Positions 25,402 to 35,048 of a stretch of 64,000 bases of DNA are shown here, piece by piece. The stretch comes from Terrimonas_A sp040509495 (lineage in GTDB: Bacteria; Bacteroidota; Bacteroidia; Chitinophagales; Chitinophagaceae): positions 33,378-97,377 of the forward strand of contig JBEVKW010000350.1 of NCBI GenBank assembly GCA_040509495.1. The letters are read 5' to 3'. A program made the position numbers and the translations under genes. Below the pieces are notes generated by a model. That model worked only from the letters and a program-made list of their open reading frames with translations. It was not told the origin of the DNA and did not search any database. The number at the start of each line of letters is the position of its first letter. Position 1 is the stretch's first letter.

Positions 25402-28400
25402 ATGTCTCAGTTTCCACCCACTACCAAACCCGGTTTTTTCAATAACTATGATGCCCGTGCGGCTAAAGGATACTCTGCCCTTATGTTCAGGGCAGGCGGA
25501 CCTTTAAGTGCTAACGAACTTAATGTGCTTCAAGACAACTTGATGGCGCAAGCCCGTGAAATTGCTGACGGCATTTATAACAACGGGGATATTATCGATG
25601 GCCTAACTCCTGCAATGCTTGTAGGTAGTTCCGCCGGTAACTTCAAAGTGGATGCCGGAAAGCTCTATATTCGCGGTCGGGTTTACACGTTAGGAGAGAC
25701 GACGCTTACCATTCCCACGGATAAGAAAGTTGCTGTTGGCGTTCGCCTTGTTGTCACTGCTGTTGATGATATTCAGGACCCGTTGTTAAAGGACAACGCG
25801 GAAGGATGGGATTCCTATCAACAACCCGGCGCAATGACCGTTAGAACGGAAGTTAAGTGGGGATGGGTGGCTGACGGCGGAGAACAGGACGAAGACGTGA
25901 CAGACGCGGAATTCTATCGCATTTATGATGTAGATAGAGGAAACATTATTATTAAAGACGTTTCCCCCGGAATTCAAGCCATTATGGATGCTATTGCCAA
26001 TTATGACAATACCGCCCATGGAAGCTATGTTCTTGACGGTTTGAAAGTCAGATTTGCACGTTACGAAGCCGCGACTGCTGAACACCCTAACCGCTATGTT
26101 TTCACCGTTTCAAACGGTATGGCTCACGTTATAGGGTATGAAGTGGGACGGTCTAAGGATACCCCGCTTGAAGTTGACATTGATTTCGACATCGCAACCG
26201 CTGAAAGCGAAAGCGAAAACTATGCTCCGGCAACGGACGGTGGCGCTTACGCAATGTCAGTCAACCGCCCGCCCTTGAATGTCATTACAGCGGCAAGCGG
26301 TCTAATCAAAATCACAGAAACTGTTACTAAAGGTTCCACTGGCGGGCAGGATGAATTAAACCTTCCCGGTGTTGAATACGTTATCAGTGTTAAAAAAGGT
26401 CCGACTACCTATCAAACTCCGCGCGATTATTCATTGGTTGACGGTCATATTGATTGGAGTGCTAGCGGAGTCGGAGCCATTGAACCAGCGCCGGGAGATG
26501 AATACGAAGTCATTTATGCTAACCGTGAGAATTTGCTGACAAACGGGCGGGGAAACATCGCCAGCTACAACGCGACCACGATTAACCTTACCGGATTGGT
26601 CAAACACACGAATGAAACTCCATCCGTTGTCTATATCAGCTATTCCTATAAGCTGCAACGAGTGGATGCCATCACAATGGACCGTGGCGGGGATTTTCAC
26701 CGCTTGAAAGGCCGTCCTTCCCGTATCAATCCCTCCGCGCCATCTATTCCGCAAACACACGTAAAGCTGGCTCTTATCGTTTACAATTGGTTTGAAGACC
26801 CGTTTGTGCGCGATGTTAGAACCTATGCTGTAACATTTGAGGAACAGGCAAAAGTCCAAGCGCAAATCGACACACTTTCTGATTTGATTGCGACTGTTCG
26901 TCTTAACGCGGATATGACCGCTAGAGAGCCTGCCGATAGGCGCGGGCAGTTTGTGGATGCATTCCGCGATAACGAATCCCGCGATGCAAATCTTACAAAC
27001 ACAATGTCGATTGTGGATGGATTGCTTGTGTTGCCTATGACGGCGGACGCCAACCCGCCTAACCTCTTCGCGGAGTCGCTTAGACATCATTTGCTGCCGT
27101 TCACAACGGAAATCATAGTGGAACAACCGAAATACACCGGATGTATCCGCATCAATCCATATCAAGCGTTTGAACCCATTCCGGCAAAGGTTGTTATTTC
27201 CCCGTCGTCCGATTCATGGACGCAACCAAGTTCAACTTGGAACACACTTCTTGTCAGCAACTTCGTTAAAGCCGTAAAGGATAAGAACCAAAATTCCACT
27301 CCTGCCACAAACTTTCTTGAAGTCCCAAGCAGTCAGGAAAGACAAACTGTCCGGTTAGGTATTTCTATCCGTCCGCAACCTATTTCATTTGCTATTGAAG
27401 GATTTGGACCGGGTGAAGTGCTTAGGGAACTGAGATTCGACAATATCAGATACAATAACGCAATCGCCGGTCTGTTGCCCTTCACGGTTAGTGGTCCTGC
27501 AAATGCTAGCGGAAAAATTACTGGCTCGTTTAATATCCCTAGTGGTATTCTCCAAGGGCAGAAGTTGGTTGAGTTTTTCGGAGATAGTTCTTATGGAAGT
27601 TGCACGTTTATTGCTGATAATTATCTTACTTGGAAAGAGAAAGTTAAAGTAAACGGTAAGACTAAAACAATTATTCGGACGGTTAAGGCTGACCCCGTGG
27701 CGGAAACGTTCACTTTGGACGAAGATTGCTATATTACAGCGGTCAGCCTGAAATTCTGCAAAATCGGAGACGCCAGCAAGCCGGTTTATGTGCAAATACG
27801 TGAAGTGAACACCGGATTCCCCACGGAAGAAGTTATCGGTGAGGGTATTTTCTACCTTAGCAATCTAACGCTTGATGGACAGGGCAACCCTGTCAACGCT
27901 TGGACCGACATCACACTCCAATACCCTACATTTATCGCGGCTGGCATTACTTATGCCATTGTTGTGATGACGAATGATGCTAACCACTCTGTTGCTTATG
28001 CGCAACTTGGTAGCTACATGACGCCAGCGCTTAACAATGGAGTGGGTGGGTTCGTCACTGGTCAGCCCTATCAGACAGGGCAAATGTTCACAAGCTCCAA
28101 TGGCCAATCGTGGGTTACGCATCCGGATCAAGACCTAACATTTCGGCTCATTAGAGCAAAGTTCACTGCTGGTCAGTCTGTCATCAACCTTGGTGTTATC
28201 AATGCAGTCAACATTTCGGATATTCTCACAAAAGCCACGGTGTTGCGCCCTAGCGCGGATTGCGAAGTTAGATTTAGGTTCACTCCTGATTCGATTAGCG
28301 ACGTGTATGAAGCTAGGGAGGATACTCCGCTGGCTCTTCCGCTTCGGATTAGCGGCGCTATCAAAGTTGAAGCCATTTTGACGGCGGATAACGTAAACAA

Positions 28401-28836
28401 CGAGTATCTTTCACCGCTCCTTTACGACCGTCCGCTTGTTGCAACAGGAAATATCAGTGACAACGGTGTTTACATTGGAGACCCATTCAATGCTAGAGAC
28501 CTTATCAACCTGACAAACACTTTCACGGTCGTTGTTGTGTTTGAATACATGAAGAAACCCGGTGTTACAGTCGGCGTTAAGATGCATTCTCATGTGCTTG
28601 CTAGCGGAGTTCCTCAATTCTCCGGAGGAAATCCAGTGACCGAATGGATTGATTGTGAACTCAGGCTTGAAAGGGCGCTTGAAGATGGATGGTATGAAGC
28701 GGAATATAGATTCCCTCCCGGCGTTACCGGTTACGCTGTTGCGCCTAACTATGTTACACGGGTTCAACTGGCTTGCGCTGGCACTCCCGCTAACCGTGTT
28801 TTTGTGCGCAATCTCCGCGCTACGTCCAGAGTTTAA
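25402..28836 (+). CDS. DUF4815-like baseplate/fibre protein
   Basis: 1144 residues. The N terminus (FFNNYDARAAKGYSALMFRAG, shown in part as YDARAAKGYSALMFRAGGP, then LSANELNVLQDNLMAQ) matches the DUF4815 family of contractile-phage tail proteins, which carry host-recognition elements. The remainder is beta-rich, with repeated strand-turn units and a C-terminal jelly-roll-like region. No transmembrane segment and no palindrome copy except a degenerate one near 26883 (IATVRL). Confidence 0.65.
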   Translation: MSQFPPTTKPGFFNNYDARAAKGYSALMFRAGGPLSANELNVLQDNLMAQAREIADGIYNNGDIIDGLTPAMLVGSSAGNFKVDAGKLYIRGRVYTLGETTLTIPTDKKVAVGVRLVVTAVDDIQDPLLKDNAEGWDSYQQPGAMTVRTEVKWGWVADGGEQDEDVTDAEFYRIYDVDRGNIIIKDVSPGIQAIMDAIANYDNTAHGSYVLDGLKVRFARYEAATAEHPNRYVFTVSNGMAHVIGYEVGRSKDTPLEVDIDFDIATAESESENYAPATDGGAYAMSVNRPPLNVITAASGLIKITETVTKGSTGGQDELNLPGVEYVISVKKGPTTYQTPRDYSLVDGHIDWSASGVGAIEPAPGDEYEVIYANRENLLTNGRGNIASYNATTINLTGLVKHTNETPSVVYISYSYKLQRVDAITMDRGGDFHRLKGRPSRINPSAPSIPQTHVKLALIVYNWFEDPFVRDVRTYAVTFEEQAKVQAQIDTLSDLIATVRLNADMTAREPADRRGQFVDAFRDNESRDANLTNTMSIVDGLLVLPMTADANPPNLFAESLRHHLLPFTTEIIVEQPKYTGCIRINPYQAFEPIPAKVVISPSSDSWTQPSSTWNTLLVSNFVKAVKDKNQNSTPATNFLEVPSSQERQTVRLGISIRPQPISFAIEGFGPGEVLRELRFDNIRYNNAIAGLLPFTVSGPANASGKITGSFNIPSGILQGQKLVEFFGDSSYGSCTFIADNYLTWKEKVKVNGKTKTIIRTVKADPVAETFTLDEDCYITAVSLKFCKIGDASKPVYVQIREVNTGFPTEEVIGEGIFYLSNLTLDGQGNPVNAWTDITLQYPTFIAAGITYAIVVMTNDANHSVAYAQLGSYMTPALNNGVGGFVTGQPYQTGQMFTSSNGQSWVTHPDQDLTFRLIRAKFTAGQSVINLGVINAVNISDILTKATVLRPSADCEVRFRFTPDSISDVYEAREDTPLALPLRISGAIKVEAILTADNVNNEYLSPLLYDRPLVATGNISDNGVYIGDPFNARDLINLTNTFTVVVVFEYMKKPGVTVGVKMHSHVLASGVPQFSGGNPVTEWIDCELRLERALEDGWYEAEYRFPPGVTGYAVAPNYVTRVQLACAGTPANRVFVRNLRATSRV

Positions 28837-28837
28837 T

Positions 28838-28852
28838 TTGCAACAGTTGCAA
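28838..28852. repeat. dispersed palindrome copy, intergenic
   Basis: TTGCAACAGTTGCAA, filling the 20-base junction, four bases before the tail X gene ATG. Confidence 0.95.
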
Positions 28853-28856
28853 TTTC

Positions 28857-29339
28857 ATGGCTAACACTCCAAAAGGCGTTCAAGGGTTCGTAAAAACAAC
28901 CTATCAGACAACCAACGGTGACACGTTACGGTTAATCTGCCATAGGCATTACGGACAGTCCGGAAGTCTTATACTGAATGCGGTTATAAGGGCTAATCCG
29001 TGGGTTGTTTCTAAATTGTCATTTGGACCGGGTGAAATCCTAGTCATGCCGGGTATCGACACAACCGAAATAATCCCTCCTTATTCTATCAAACTATGGG
29101 ATGATGGCTTGTTCATTCAAGCGGCTCTGGCAGATAGACCTAAGAAAAAACCTAGCAAGGTATCGGAGGAAGACTTATTGGATTTGTTGGATGACTTCCG
29201 GAAGAAAAAGAAAGACCCCGTGCCTGATGAAGAACCGCCAGAGCCACGCCCGCCCTTGCCTTATGGGACTAACATGGACTTTTCAGACCTTAGCGACCCT
29301 TATAGCCTGCTTAACGATGCGTTGACTAACCTTAACTGA
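28857..29339 (+). CDS. tail protein X / LysM-like
   Basis: 160 residues. The N-terminal 65 residues (YQTTNGDTLRLICHRHYG, ILNAVIRANPWV, LSFGPGEILVMPGI) fit P2 gpX-type tail proteins with the LysM-like fold that binds peptidoglycan or the baseplate hub. The C-terminal half is charged and Pro-rich (KKKPSKVSEEDLLDLLDD) and not part of the family. Confidence 0.75.
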   Translation: MANTPKGVQGFVKTTYQTTNGDTLRLICHRHYGQSGSLILNAVIRANPWVVSKLSFGPGEILVMPGIDTTEIIPPYSIKLWDDGLFIQAALADRPKKKPSKVSEEDLLDLLDDFRKKKKDPVPDEEPPEPRPPLPYGTNMDFSDLSDPYSLLNDALTNLN

Positions 29340-30121
29340 TGGAAAAAACATTACATTTTATTTGGTATCAGGGTTTAAGGACGGCTCCGCCGGAACTGCA
29401 AGCTATACCTAGCCAGTGGAAGTCTCTGAACCCTGAATATCAGATAAAGGTTTGGGATAGTGTGTCGTTGGAAGAGTTTATCAAGAACTGTTATCCGCAT
29501 TATCTGTCGTTTTTTAGAAACATTGGTAGCGGGCAGACAGAACGGCAAGCCGTCATCAAAAAGTGTGACTTTGGGCGTTTGCTAGCGTTATTACGGTTTG
29601 GTGGCGGTTATATCGACTTGGATTGCGAACCGGTGAAGCCGCTTCGCTCTTTATTCGATTACGGAAAAGTGGAGCACATCCATACGCGGTTTGTCTATAG
29701 CCGTAATGGTAGTTATCCAACAAATCTGAAAAAGATACATGGAAAGCCTATCCAAGTTGATTTTGAAAAGTATGAGTTGATTCTAAGCCGGGAGCACTGC
29801 TTCAATACCGTGTTAAACGGTTGGTCAGTTTCTAACACCGTCATGTTTGCTAAGGCAGGCTCCGCCCTTCTTAACGATATGATAGTTAGCTGCATTGCTA
29901 ACGTGAAAGAAAAAGTTCTAGCTTTTGCTGGACCTTTAGGATTGAGCAAGTATCTTATAAGCAGAATAAGTGATTTATCTGGAAGAGTATTAACGCTTCC
30001 GCCATATTATTTTTTATGGCAAAAGCATGATATGGGGGAAGTTTGGGAAAGGGCCGTTTGTTGCCATCAAAACCGCATGGATTGGACGGATAAAACTAAC
30101 ATCGTCCCATGGGACTGTTAG
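29339..30121 (+). CDS. glycosyltransferase with DXD motif
   Basis: 260 residues. LHFIWYQGLRTAPPELQAIP at the start, IKKCDFGRLLALLRFGGGYIDLDCE (key residues D-x-x-R...GG-x-Y-x-D-x-D, about 79-101), match the DXD sugar-binding glycosyltransferase family (Och1/capsular type). DLD probably binds metal and nucleotide sugar. It begins on the last base of the tail X stop codon and lies in the tail module, so it may decorate a virion protein or alter the host surface. Confidence 0.75.
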   Translation: MEKTLHFIWYQGLRTAPPELQAIPSQWKSLNPEYQIKVWDSVSLEEFIKNCYPHYLSFFRNIGSGQTERQAVIKKCDFGRLLALLRFGGGYIDLDCEPVKPLRSLFDYGKVEHIHTRFVYSRNGSYPTNLKKIHGKPIQVDFEKYELILSREHCFNTVLNGWSVSNTVMFAKAGSALLNDMIVSCIANVKEKVLAFAGPLGLSKYLISRISDLSGRVLTLPPYYFLWQKHDMGEVWERAVCCHQNRMDWTDKTNIVPWDC

Positions 30122-30126
30122 TCATT

Positions 30127-30141
30127 TTGCAACTATTGCAA
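30127..30141. repeat. dispersed palindrome copy, variant core
   Basis: TTGCAACTATTGCAA, one change in the core (G to A). Intergenic, 22 bases before the next ATG. Confidence 0.75.
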
Positions 30142-30163
30142 ATCACATCAAATTCTTTGTATT

Positions 30164-30580
30164 ATGCCTGAAATTAACTACGTTGATCAAATCGCTGCTA
30201 GCGGCGTTCATGCTATCTCTGACAATCAAGGCCAGACTTCCCGTCAGGCTAACATGGTTGCTACCCGCGCTTACGGCGCGGTTCGTCTGGCTACCACTCA
30301 ATACTACCGCAAGCCTTCCGGAGAATGGAATCCCGCTCCCGCGCTGGTTCCCACGCTTAGCGTTAGGTCTGACGGCGCGGATAGCACGCTTGACGAAATC
30401 GTCTGGCTGCCGGGCCATGAATTGCGCGACCGGGCCGGAGCCATCATTACTAGTGGTCTTGTTATCAAAAACGGAGTGGAATACTTCTATGCGATGACAA
30501 GCTTTCGTCAGACTGGTGCAAGCGCGGTCGTTACCGCCTACTTGGGTGCGCCATGGGGAGCCGCCCTTGTTGCGGTGTAA
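30164..30580 (+). CDS. hypothetical structural-type protein (138 aa)
   Basis: Not recognised. A beta-rich protein with biased, capsid-like codon use and Ala/Gly-rich composition (TRAYGAVRLATTQYYRKPSG, SFRQTGASAVVTAYLG). Bounded by a palindrome variant upstream and a strong terminator downstream, so it may be an abundant virion protein such as a decoration or fibre-tip component. Confidence 0.55.
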   Translation: MPEINYVDQIAASGVHAISDNQGQTSRQANMVATRAYGAVRLATTQYYRKPSGEWNPAPALVPTLSVRSDGADSTLDEIVWLPGHELRDRAGAIITSGLVIKNGVEYFYAMTSFRQTGASAVVTAYLGAPWGAALVAV

Positions 30581-30601
30581 AAATCGGTGTGGTGCTACAA
30601 A

Positions 30602-30660
30602 AGCCTAGCCGGTATTGCGTTTTTACGACTGCCGGCTAGGCTAAATTTTTATATTTTTTC
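30602..30660 (+). terminator. intrinsic terminator
   Basis: AGCCTAGCCGG (30602-30612) pairs with CCGGCTAGGCT (30632-30642), 11 perfect pairs, followed by AAATTTTTATATTTTTT. Ends the operon before the LRR gene. Confidence 0.85.
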
Positions 30661-30757
30661 TGAATACCCCGATAACTAGGTAAGGCGAGATTTGAAAGTT
30701 ATCATTTGGTTTCCGTTGAAAGGTATCGCCCCCGCTAACTTTATTGTCGTATAACCT

Positions 30758-32137
30758 ATGGCTGGCAATCAAATTACAGGCTTTTCGCTTCTGGATAATC
30801 CTACGCCGGATGATGTTTTACACATCAATTCCGCTGGCATCGACTATCAAGTAAAGGTATCCGTTCTTCAAGCGCTGACGCTTGCTGTAACCACTAAAGC
30901 GTCGCAAAATACAACGTTATCCCTCCTTGATAAGGCTCGCCAACTGGCGTTTACCTATGTTGGAAGGAAGACTTGTGTTATTCCCGATGACTTGCCGGTA
31001 GGATACTCCGTTCTTCTTGTAAACGCTAACGGCGGAGGACCGCTGGTTGTTTACCCAAGCGCCGCCGCGAAAATCAAGGGCACTGGCGTCCCTATCATCA
31101 TTCCTGAGCAAGGTGACGTTGCTACTATCACTTGTATTGCGGCTAATCGTTACTCTGTTTCTGGCAAATACGAACGTCAATACATAGAATTCACAGCATA
31201 TAAAAATGCGGGAAACATTGCGTTTACTATCCAAGCCGGAGAAGCGTTTAAAATCGAATGGTGGGACGGCACTGTAGATTCCTATAACACTTCAGCGGCT
31301 ACGGCGGTATCGAAGTATTCGCCAGACGCTGAAATTAAGAGGGTAAGAGTTTTTGCAACTGTTGCAAACGGTCCCACTAAAATCACTGGACCTAACAACG
31401 GTATAACCAATGTAAAAGCGGAAAATCTTTCTACGCTTACAGAGCTTTCTTTGTCCAATAACGGAATTACTAACTTCGATTCAAGGGGATTAGATGAGCT
31501 TACTAAGCTTGTCCTTACCGCTAATCCTATCACAAGAGTTTACTTTCCTAACCTATCAAAGCTTTCTGAACTGAATTTGGAGAGCACGGATATTCATACT
31601 ATTGTTCCGGACGGAATGATTAGTCTTTACACGCTGTATGTGGGAGATAGTAATTTGCTCACGTTTAGCGGCTCCGGATTTACACGGCTGAATAGTTTAT
31701 ATATCCAGAATTGCCCCGGACTGGCTTCATTTAATGGCGTAGGAATGCCTAGTCTGGTTAGGTTGACGATGAATGGTTGCACGGGCATTACTTATCTTGA
31801 CTGCAAAGGATTGCATAGTCTGGCGAGATTGTTTGCTAGCGGCATGGGTTCTTTGGAAGAGTTCAACGGTAACGATTTGCGGCAAATTACCCATTTAGAC
31901 CTTAGCTCCGCCACGTTCCTTCAAAAGCTAACCAACTTTCCGACAGTCGAAACTGGACCGGAATCTGTTATTAAGTTGGGGGATACCGACTTGAGTAGCG
32001 CTCAAATAACCGCTATGTATAACGCGGTTGGCTCTCCTGTTGGTTTGACTAAAAATATCAATGTGGTTGGCGCAACAGGAGCGGGCGCTAGCACTACGCC
32101 GGCAACTGCTAAGGGTTGGACCGTTACCAACGCATAA
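30758..32137 (+). CDS. leucine-rich-repeat protein, fibre-like
   Basis: 459 residues. The N-terminal 150 residues (DNPTPDDVLHINSAG, YQVKVSVLQALTL) resemble phage fibre modules, and residues about 150-200 form a beta segment. FATVAN (about 199-204), from a palindrome copy, joins this to a run of about nine short leucine-rich repeats (LTELSLSNNGITNFDSRGL, LTKLVLTANPITRVYFPNL). Such repeats bind proteins or glycans. The 177 bases upstream hold a terminator and an AT-rich leader; a promoter is not evident. Probably a host-interaction protein. Confidence 0.7.
   Translation: MAGNQITGFSLLDNPTPDDVLHINSAGIDYQVKVSVLQALTLAVTTKASQNTTLSLLDKARQLAFTYVGRKTCVIPDDLPVGYSVLLVNANGGGPLVVYPSAAAKIKGTGVPIIIPEQGDVATITCIAANRYSVSGKYERQYIEFTAYKNAGNIAFTIQAGEAFKIEWWDGTVDSYNTSAATAVSKYSPDAEIKRVRVFATVANGPTKITGPNNGITNVKAENLSTLTELSLSNNGITNFDSRGLDELTKLVLTANPITRVYFPNLSKLSELNLESTDIHTIVPDGMISLYTLYVGDSNLLTFSGSGFTRLNSLYIQNCPGLASFNGVGMPSLVRLTMNGCTGITYLDCKGLHSLARLFASGMGSLEEFNGNDLRQITHLDLSSATFLQKLTNFPTVETGPESVIKLGDTDLSSAQITAMYNAVGSPVGLTKNINVVGATGAGASTTPATAKGWTVTNA
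31353..31367. repeat. dispersed palindrome copy, coding (FATVAN)
   Basis: TTGCAACTGTTGCAA, exactly at the junction between the N-terminal module and the leucine-rich repeats. Confidence 0.9.
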
Positions 32138-32309
32138 AATAACAAAAAGAGCTTGCAAGACTCTGTCAAAGACTTAAAGTAATATAAATAGGAGTATAAG
32201 AGAAAGAGATATAGGTAAAAGGGTTAGAAAAAGAGGCTAGAATGCACTACTCCGGCAACTTGCAACAGTTGCAAATTTGAATTCATCATTTCATTTATAA
32301 CGATTCGTT
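32138..32309 (+). promoter_or_regulatory. upstream region of tail sheath gene
   Basis: 172 bases without a gene. A purine-rich stretch (about 32188-32240, almost no C or T on the + strand apart from TAT runs) is followed by a palindrome copy (32260-32274) and TATAAC at 32296-32301. No -35 box at a proper distance. Likely the leader and control region of the sheath operon. Confidence 0.4.
32260..32274. repeat. dispersed palindrome copy, intergenic
   Basis: TTGCAACAGTTGCAA, 35 bases before the sheath ATG. Confidence 0.95.
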
Positions 32310-33986
32310 ATGGCTATCACTGTTTTACCTTTCCATCACGGCTTGCGTCTGGTCGTTGAAAAAGACGAAGCGCCGCCTATCAAAATTCCGGCAACCGGGA
32401 TTATTCTGCTGGTAGGCACCGCGCCTTCCGGCCCTGTCAATACTCCCTATCTTATTACGGGAGGGGTCGCAGAAGCGGTTAGCATTTTCGGTAAATGGCA
32501 GCCATGGCACGCGGCGGAAGGTCTTACCATTCCGGAAGCGCTTCACGCTATTTACCAAGTCAGCAGTCCGCTTGTTGTTGTTATCAACGCTGCCGCTACC
32601 ACAAACGCGATTGAAGCGGAAGACAACAACGTCAAATTCGACCGCTCCGGCTTTGCTTATCTTAGCCGGCAAAATCATCTCACCAGTCCGGCAATGGAGA
32701 TTGATACCGGAGCCGTCATTACGGGAAGGAAACTCCCTCCTTCCGGAGGCTTGACTATCACGCTTCCAAAAGGTTATGTCAGCGTTAGTGCTGTAAAGGC
32801 AGTTGGAAACACGGCAGTTGTCGGCACCTATAACGGAACCACTGGCGTTTATACCGTCACTTCCGGGGCAACGTTCAATGACGAACTTACCTTTGCCGTT
32901 ACCGGCGCATGGAGCGAAACGACGGATTACATTTATGATGCCGTCGATGGAACTCTGAAAACGCGTGCTGGCGGTCGATTGCTCCCCGGCATGACACTGG
33001 CTAAAGTGTCTTACAGCTATGTCGGCTTTAGTGGAGCTTATTCTACGATGGCAGGCATGATTACAGGCACGATTGCCAGCAACGGAACTCGCACGGGAAT
33101 TCAGCTAGGCCATCTTGTGCAATCACTGGTTGGAGTCAGTCCCAAACTGATTATCTGTCCGCGATTCACAGACCGGACTGCCGAAAATATGAACATCGCC
33201 AGCAACGTCGCCCTTGAGCTTGAAAGGGTTGCGAAAACGCTAGGCGGTCGCGCTTTTATTAGCGCTGAAGATTCGCTTGGCGTGGTCGATTTTGTTAACA
33301 CGCTTGGTCACTATGCAGACCCTGACAGCCGCATGGGTTGCGTTGCTTGGCCATATATTCGCATTGCCGGTCCGGATGGCGAACTGACCACGCAACCGCC
33401 TTGTGCGCGAATCGCGGCTACTCAATCCATGATCGACGCTACTTTGGGTTTCCATGAAAGCTTCTCCGGCAAGAAACTGGAAGGAGTTTTGGGAGTCACC
33501 AAATCCGTTACGCACTCATGGACGGATGTTGGAACTCAATCCGATTTCATCAACGAAAACGGAGGGGTTGTTATCGTTAGCGAAGAAGGCTTCTATAAGT
33601 CGCATGGCGCTTGGCAGCCTAACGGAGAAATGCTGAATGTTCTCCGCACTGCTGATGCTATCAATATCGCTATTGTGGAAGGCTCCCGGTGGGCACTGGA
33701 TAGGGCTATCGGTAAGGAGCGCGTCCGACAGGTTATCCAGCGCATTAAATCGCTGTTGCGTGACTTGGAAGCGGATGGCGTTCTTATCAAGAATCCTAAC
33801 CCGTCGAAAGCCGGGAACGACGTGTGGTTTGACCCCACGTTGAACAGCGATAGCCGGCTTGCTCAAGGCAAGGTTGTTTACAGCTATCGCATCAATCCTC
33901 CGCCGCTGATGACGGATATTACCTTCAACGCCCATATCACAAGCACCTTCCTTGAAGCGTTTGCTAAGTCGGTCGCTAACGGCTAA
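32310..33986 (+). CDS. tail sheath protein (gpFI-like)
   Basis: 558 residues. Contractile sheath subunit around the tail tube. IPATGIILLVGTAPSGPVNT near the N terminus, the domain with AGMITGTIASNGTRTGI, and the C-terminal part with IVEGSRWALDRAIGKERVRQ and TDITFNAHITSTFLEAF follow the myophage sheath family. An extra beta domain (about 130-240) extends the usual 390-480 residues of P2/Mu sheaths. It is the gene that defines the contractile morphology. Confidence 0.9.
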   Translation: MAITVLPFHHGLRLVVEKDEAPPIKIPATGIILLVGTAPSGPVNTPYLITGGVAEAVSIFGKWQPWHAAEGLTIPEALHAIYQVSSPLVVVINAAATTNAIEAEDNNVKFDRSGFAYLSRQNHLTSPAMEIDTGAVITGRKLPPSGGLTITLPKGYVSVSAVKAVGNTAVVGTYNGTTGVYTVTSGATFNDELTFAVTGAWSETTDYIYDAVDGTLKTRAGGRLLPGMTLAKVSYSYVGFSGAYSTMAGMITGTIASNGTRTGIQLGHLVQSLVGVSPKLIICPRFTDRTAENMNIASNVALELERVAKTLGGRAFISAEDSLGVVDFVNTLGHYADPDSRMGCVAWPYIRIAGPDGELTTQPPCARIAATQSMIDATLGFHESFSGKKLEGVLGVTKSVTHSWTDVGTQSDFINENGGVVIVSEEGFYKSHGAWQPNGEMLNVLRTADAINIAIVEGSRWALDRAIGKERVRQVIQRIKSLLRDLEADGVLIKNPNPSKAGNDVWFDPTLNSDSRLAQGKVVYSYRINPPPLMTDITFNAHITSTFLEAFAKSVANG

Positions 33987-33987
33987 T

Positions 33988-34002
33988 TCGCAACTGTTGC
34001 AA
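33988..34002. repeat. dispersed palindrome copy, intergenic
   Basis: TCGCAACTGTTGCAA, one base after the sheath stop and 21 before the tube ATG. Confidence 0.95.
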
Positions 34003-34023
34003 AAACTCTAACCTTTTTATTCT

Positions 34024-34533
34024 ATGTCTCGTAGAGTCCCAAAACTCATTAACAACTTTGCGATTTACGCTGATGGCTTTTCCGCAGGAGCGTCAGGAAC
34101 GCGATTCATGCTTCCGGACTTGAAGCTTAAAGTCAAGGAGCATCAAGGCGGGGGCATGTTTACCCCTACGGATATTGTAGTCGGAAGCGAAAAGCTTATG
34201 GCTACTTTTGACTTGGTTCAATACGAAGCCGCCTTCCTTGCTTTGCTTGGCAGAGAAAACGTCCAATACACGGTTCGCATGTATGGTCGTGGTTCCACCG
34301 GAGATGAACAAACGGTAGTCGGTTATTTCACCGGCAAACTTATTGAACAGACAGGCCGGGAGCATACAGTTGGCGAATCGGAATATAAGCTCACGCATAG
34401 TATCACGCTAACGCACTATGCGCTGGAAGTGGATGGTGCTATCGTTCATGATATTGACGTTCAAAACGGCAAGTTCATTATCGGTGGCGTTGATTTGTGC
34501 GGCGGAATGAATGAAGCGCTTGGATTGGCCTGA
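34024..34533 (+). CDS. tail tube protein (gpFII-like)
   Basis: 169 residues. MSRRVPKLINNFAIYADG, then LKVKEHQGGGMFTPTDIVVG and KLTHSITLTHYALEVDG, match the P2 FII tail tube family. Follows the sheath as in P2-like phages and polymerises along the tape measure. Confidence 0.85.
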   Translation: MSRRVPKLINNFAIYADGFSAGASGTRFMLPDLKLKVKEHQGGGMFTPTDIVVGSEKLMATFDLVQYEAAFLALLGRENVQYTVRMYGRGSTGDEQTVVGYFTGKLIEQTGREHTVGESEYKLTHSITLTHYALEVDGAIVHDIDVQNGKFIIGGVDLCGGMNEALGLA

Positions 34534-34571
34534 TTTTTGATTCACGTAAAACCCTAAACCCTGACAAAACC

Positions 34572-35048
34572 ATGGCCGAAGAAAAGATTAGCGGAATCCA
34601 TTCTAACCCGTTTGCGGTGGACGAAGAGCCTAAACCAGCTAACGAAGCTCCTGAAGTTGCAACAGTTGCAAATCCCGAACCCGTGTATTCCGTTGAAAAA
34701 TGGAATAAGGATATTGAGGACTCCATGAAAGCAATTGTGGGCGCGGAAACGTTTGCTCACATGCTGGTGCGTCCTATCATTGTTGACACTCATGAAGTGC
34801 GAACGCTTCATTTCCGTCGTCCGGTTGCAAGGGACCGGTATAACGCTATCAAGCTTTGCGGGCCGGATGCCAGTTCAGAAGAAATTCTGATGGAAAGCAT
34901 GATGGCTTGTGCGTCCTATCAACATCCTACGCTTGACCGCAAGCCGCCAGTTCCCCGCGATGCGTTCCTGTCTATGCAATGGGTTGATTCCATCTCCCTT
35001 GAAAGGAAGTTCTCGGTTTTTATAAATTCCCTAGCCTTCGGAGTTTAA
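34572..35048 (+). CDS. tail assembly chaperone (gpE-like)
   Basis: 158 residues. The first 50 residues are a disordered tail with VATVAN (palindrome copy). Then HEVRTLHFRRPVARDRYNAI and the small helical region fit the gpE group of tail assembly chaperones located between the tube and tape measure genes. The stop overlaps the next ATG (TAATG 35046-35050), and the next short frame lies in -1, as in the P2 E/E' pair. Confidence 0.65.
   Translation: MAEEKISGIHSNPFAVDEEPKPANEAPEVATVANPEPVYSVEKWNKDIEDSMKAIVGAETFAHMLVRPIIVDTHEVRTLHFRRPVARDRYNAIKLCGPDASSEEILMESMMACASYQHPTLDRKPPVPRDAFLSMQWVDSISLERKFSVFINSLAFGV
34657..34671. repeat. dispersed palindrome copy, coding (VATVAN)
   Basis: TTGCAACAGTTGCAA, in the disordered N-terminal tail of the gpE-like chaperone. 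Confidence 0.9.

Noticed and set aside
26883..26897. IATVRL-coding TTGCGACTGTTCGTC in the DUF4815-like gene
   Set aside because: Only the left part and centre match; right arm lost. Not counted.
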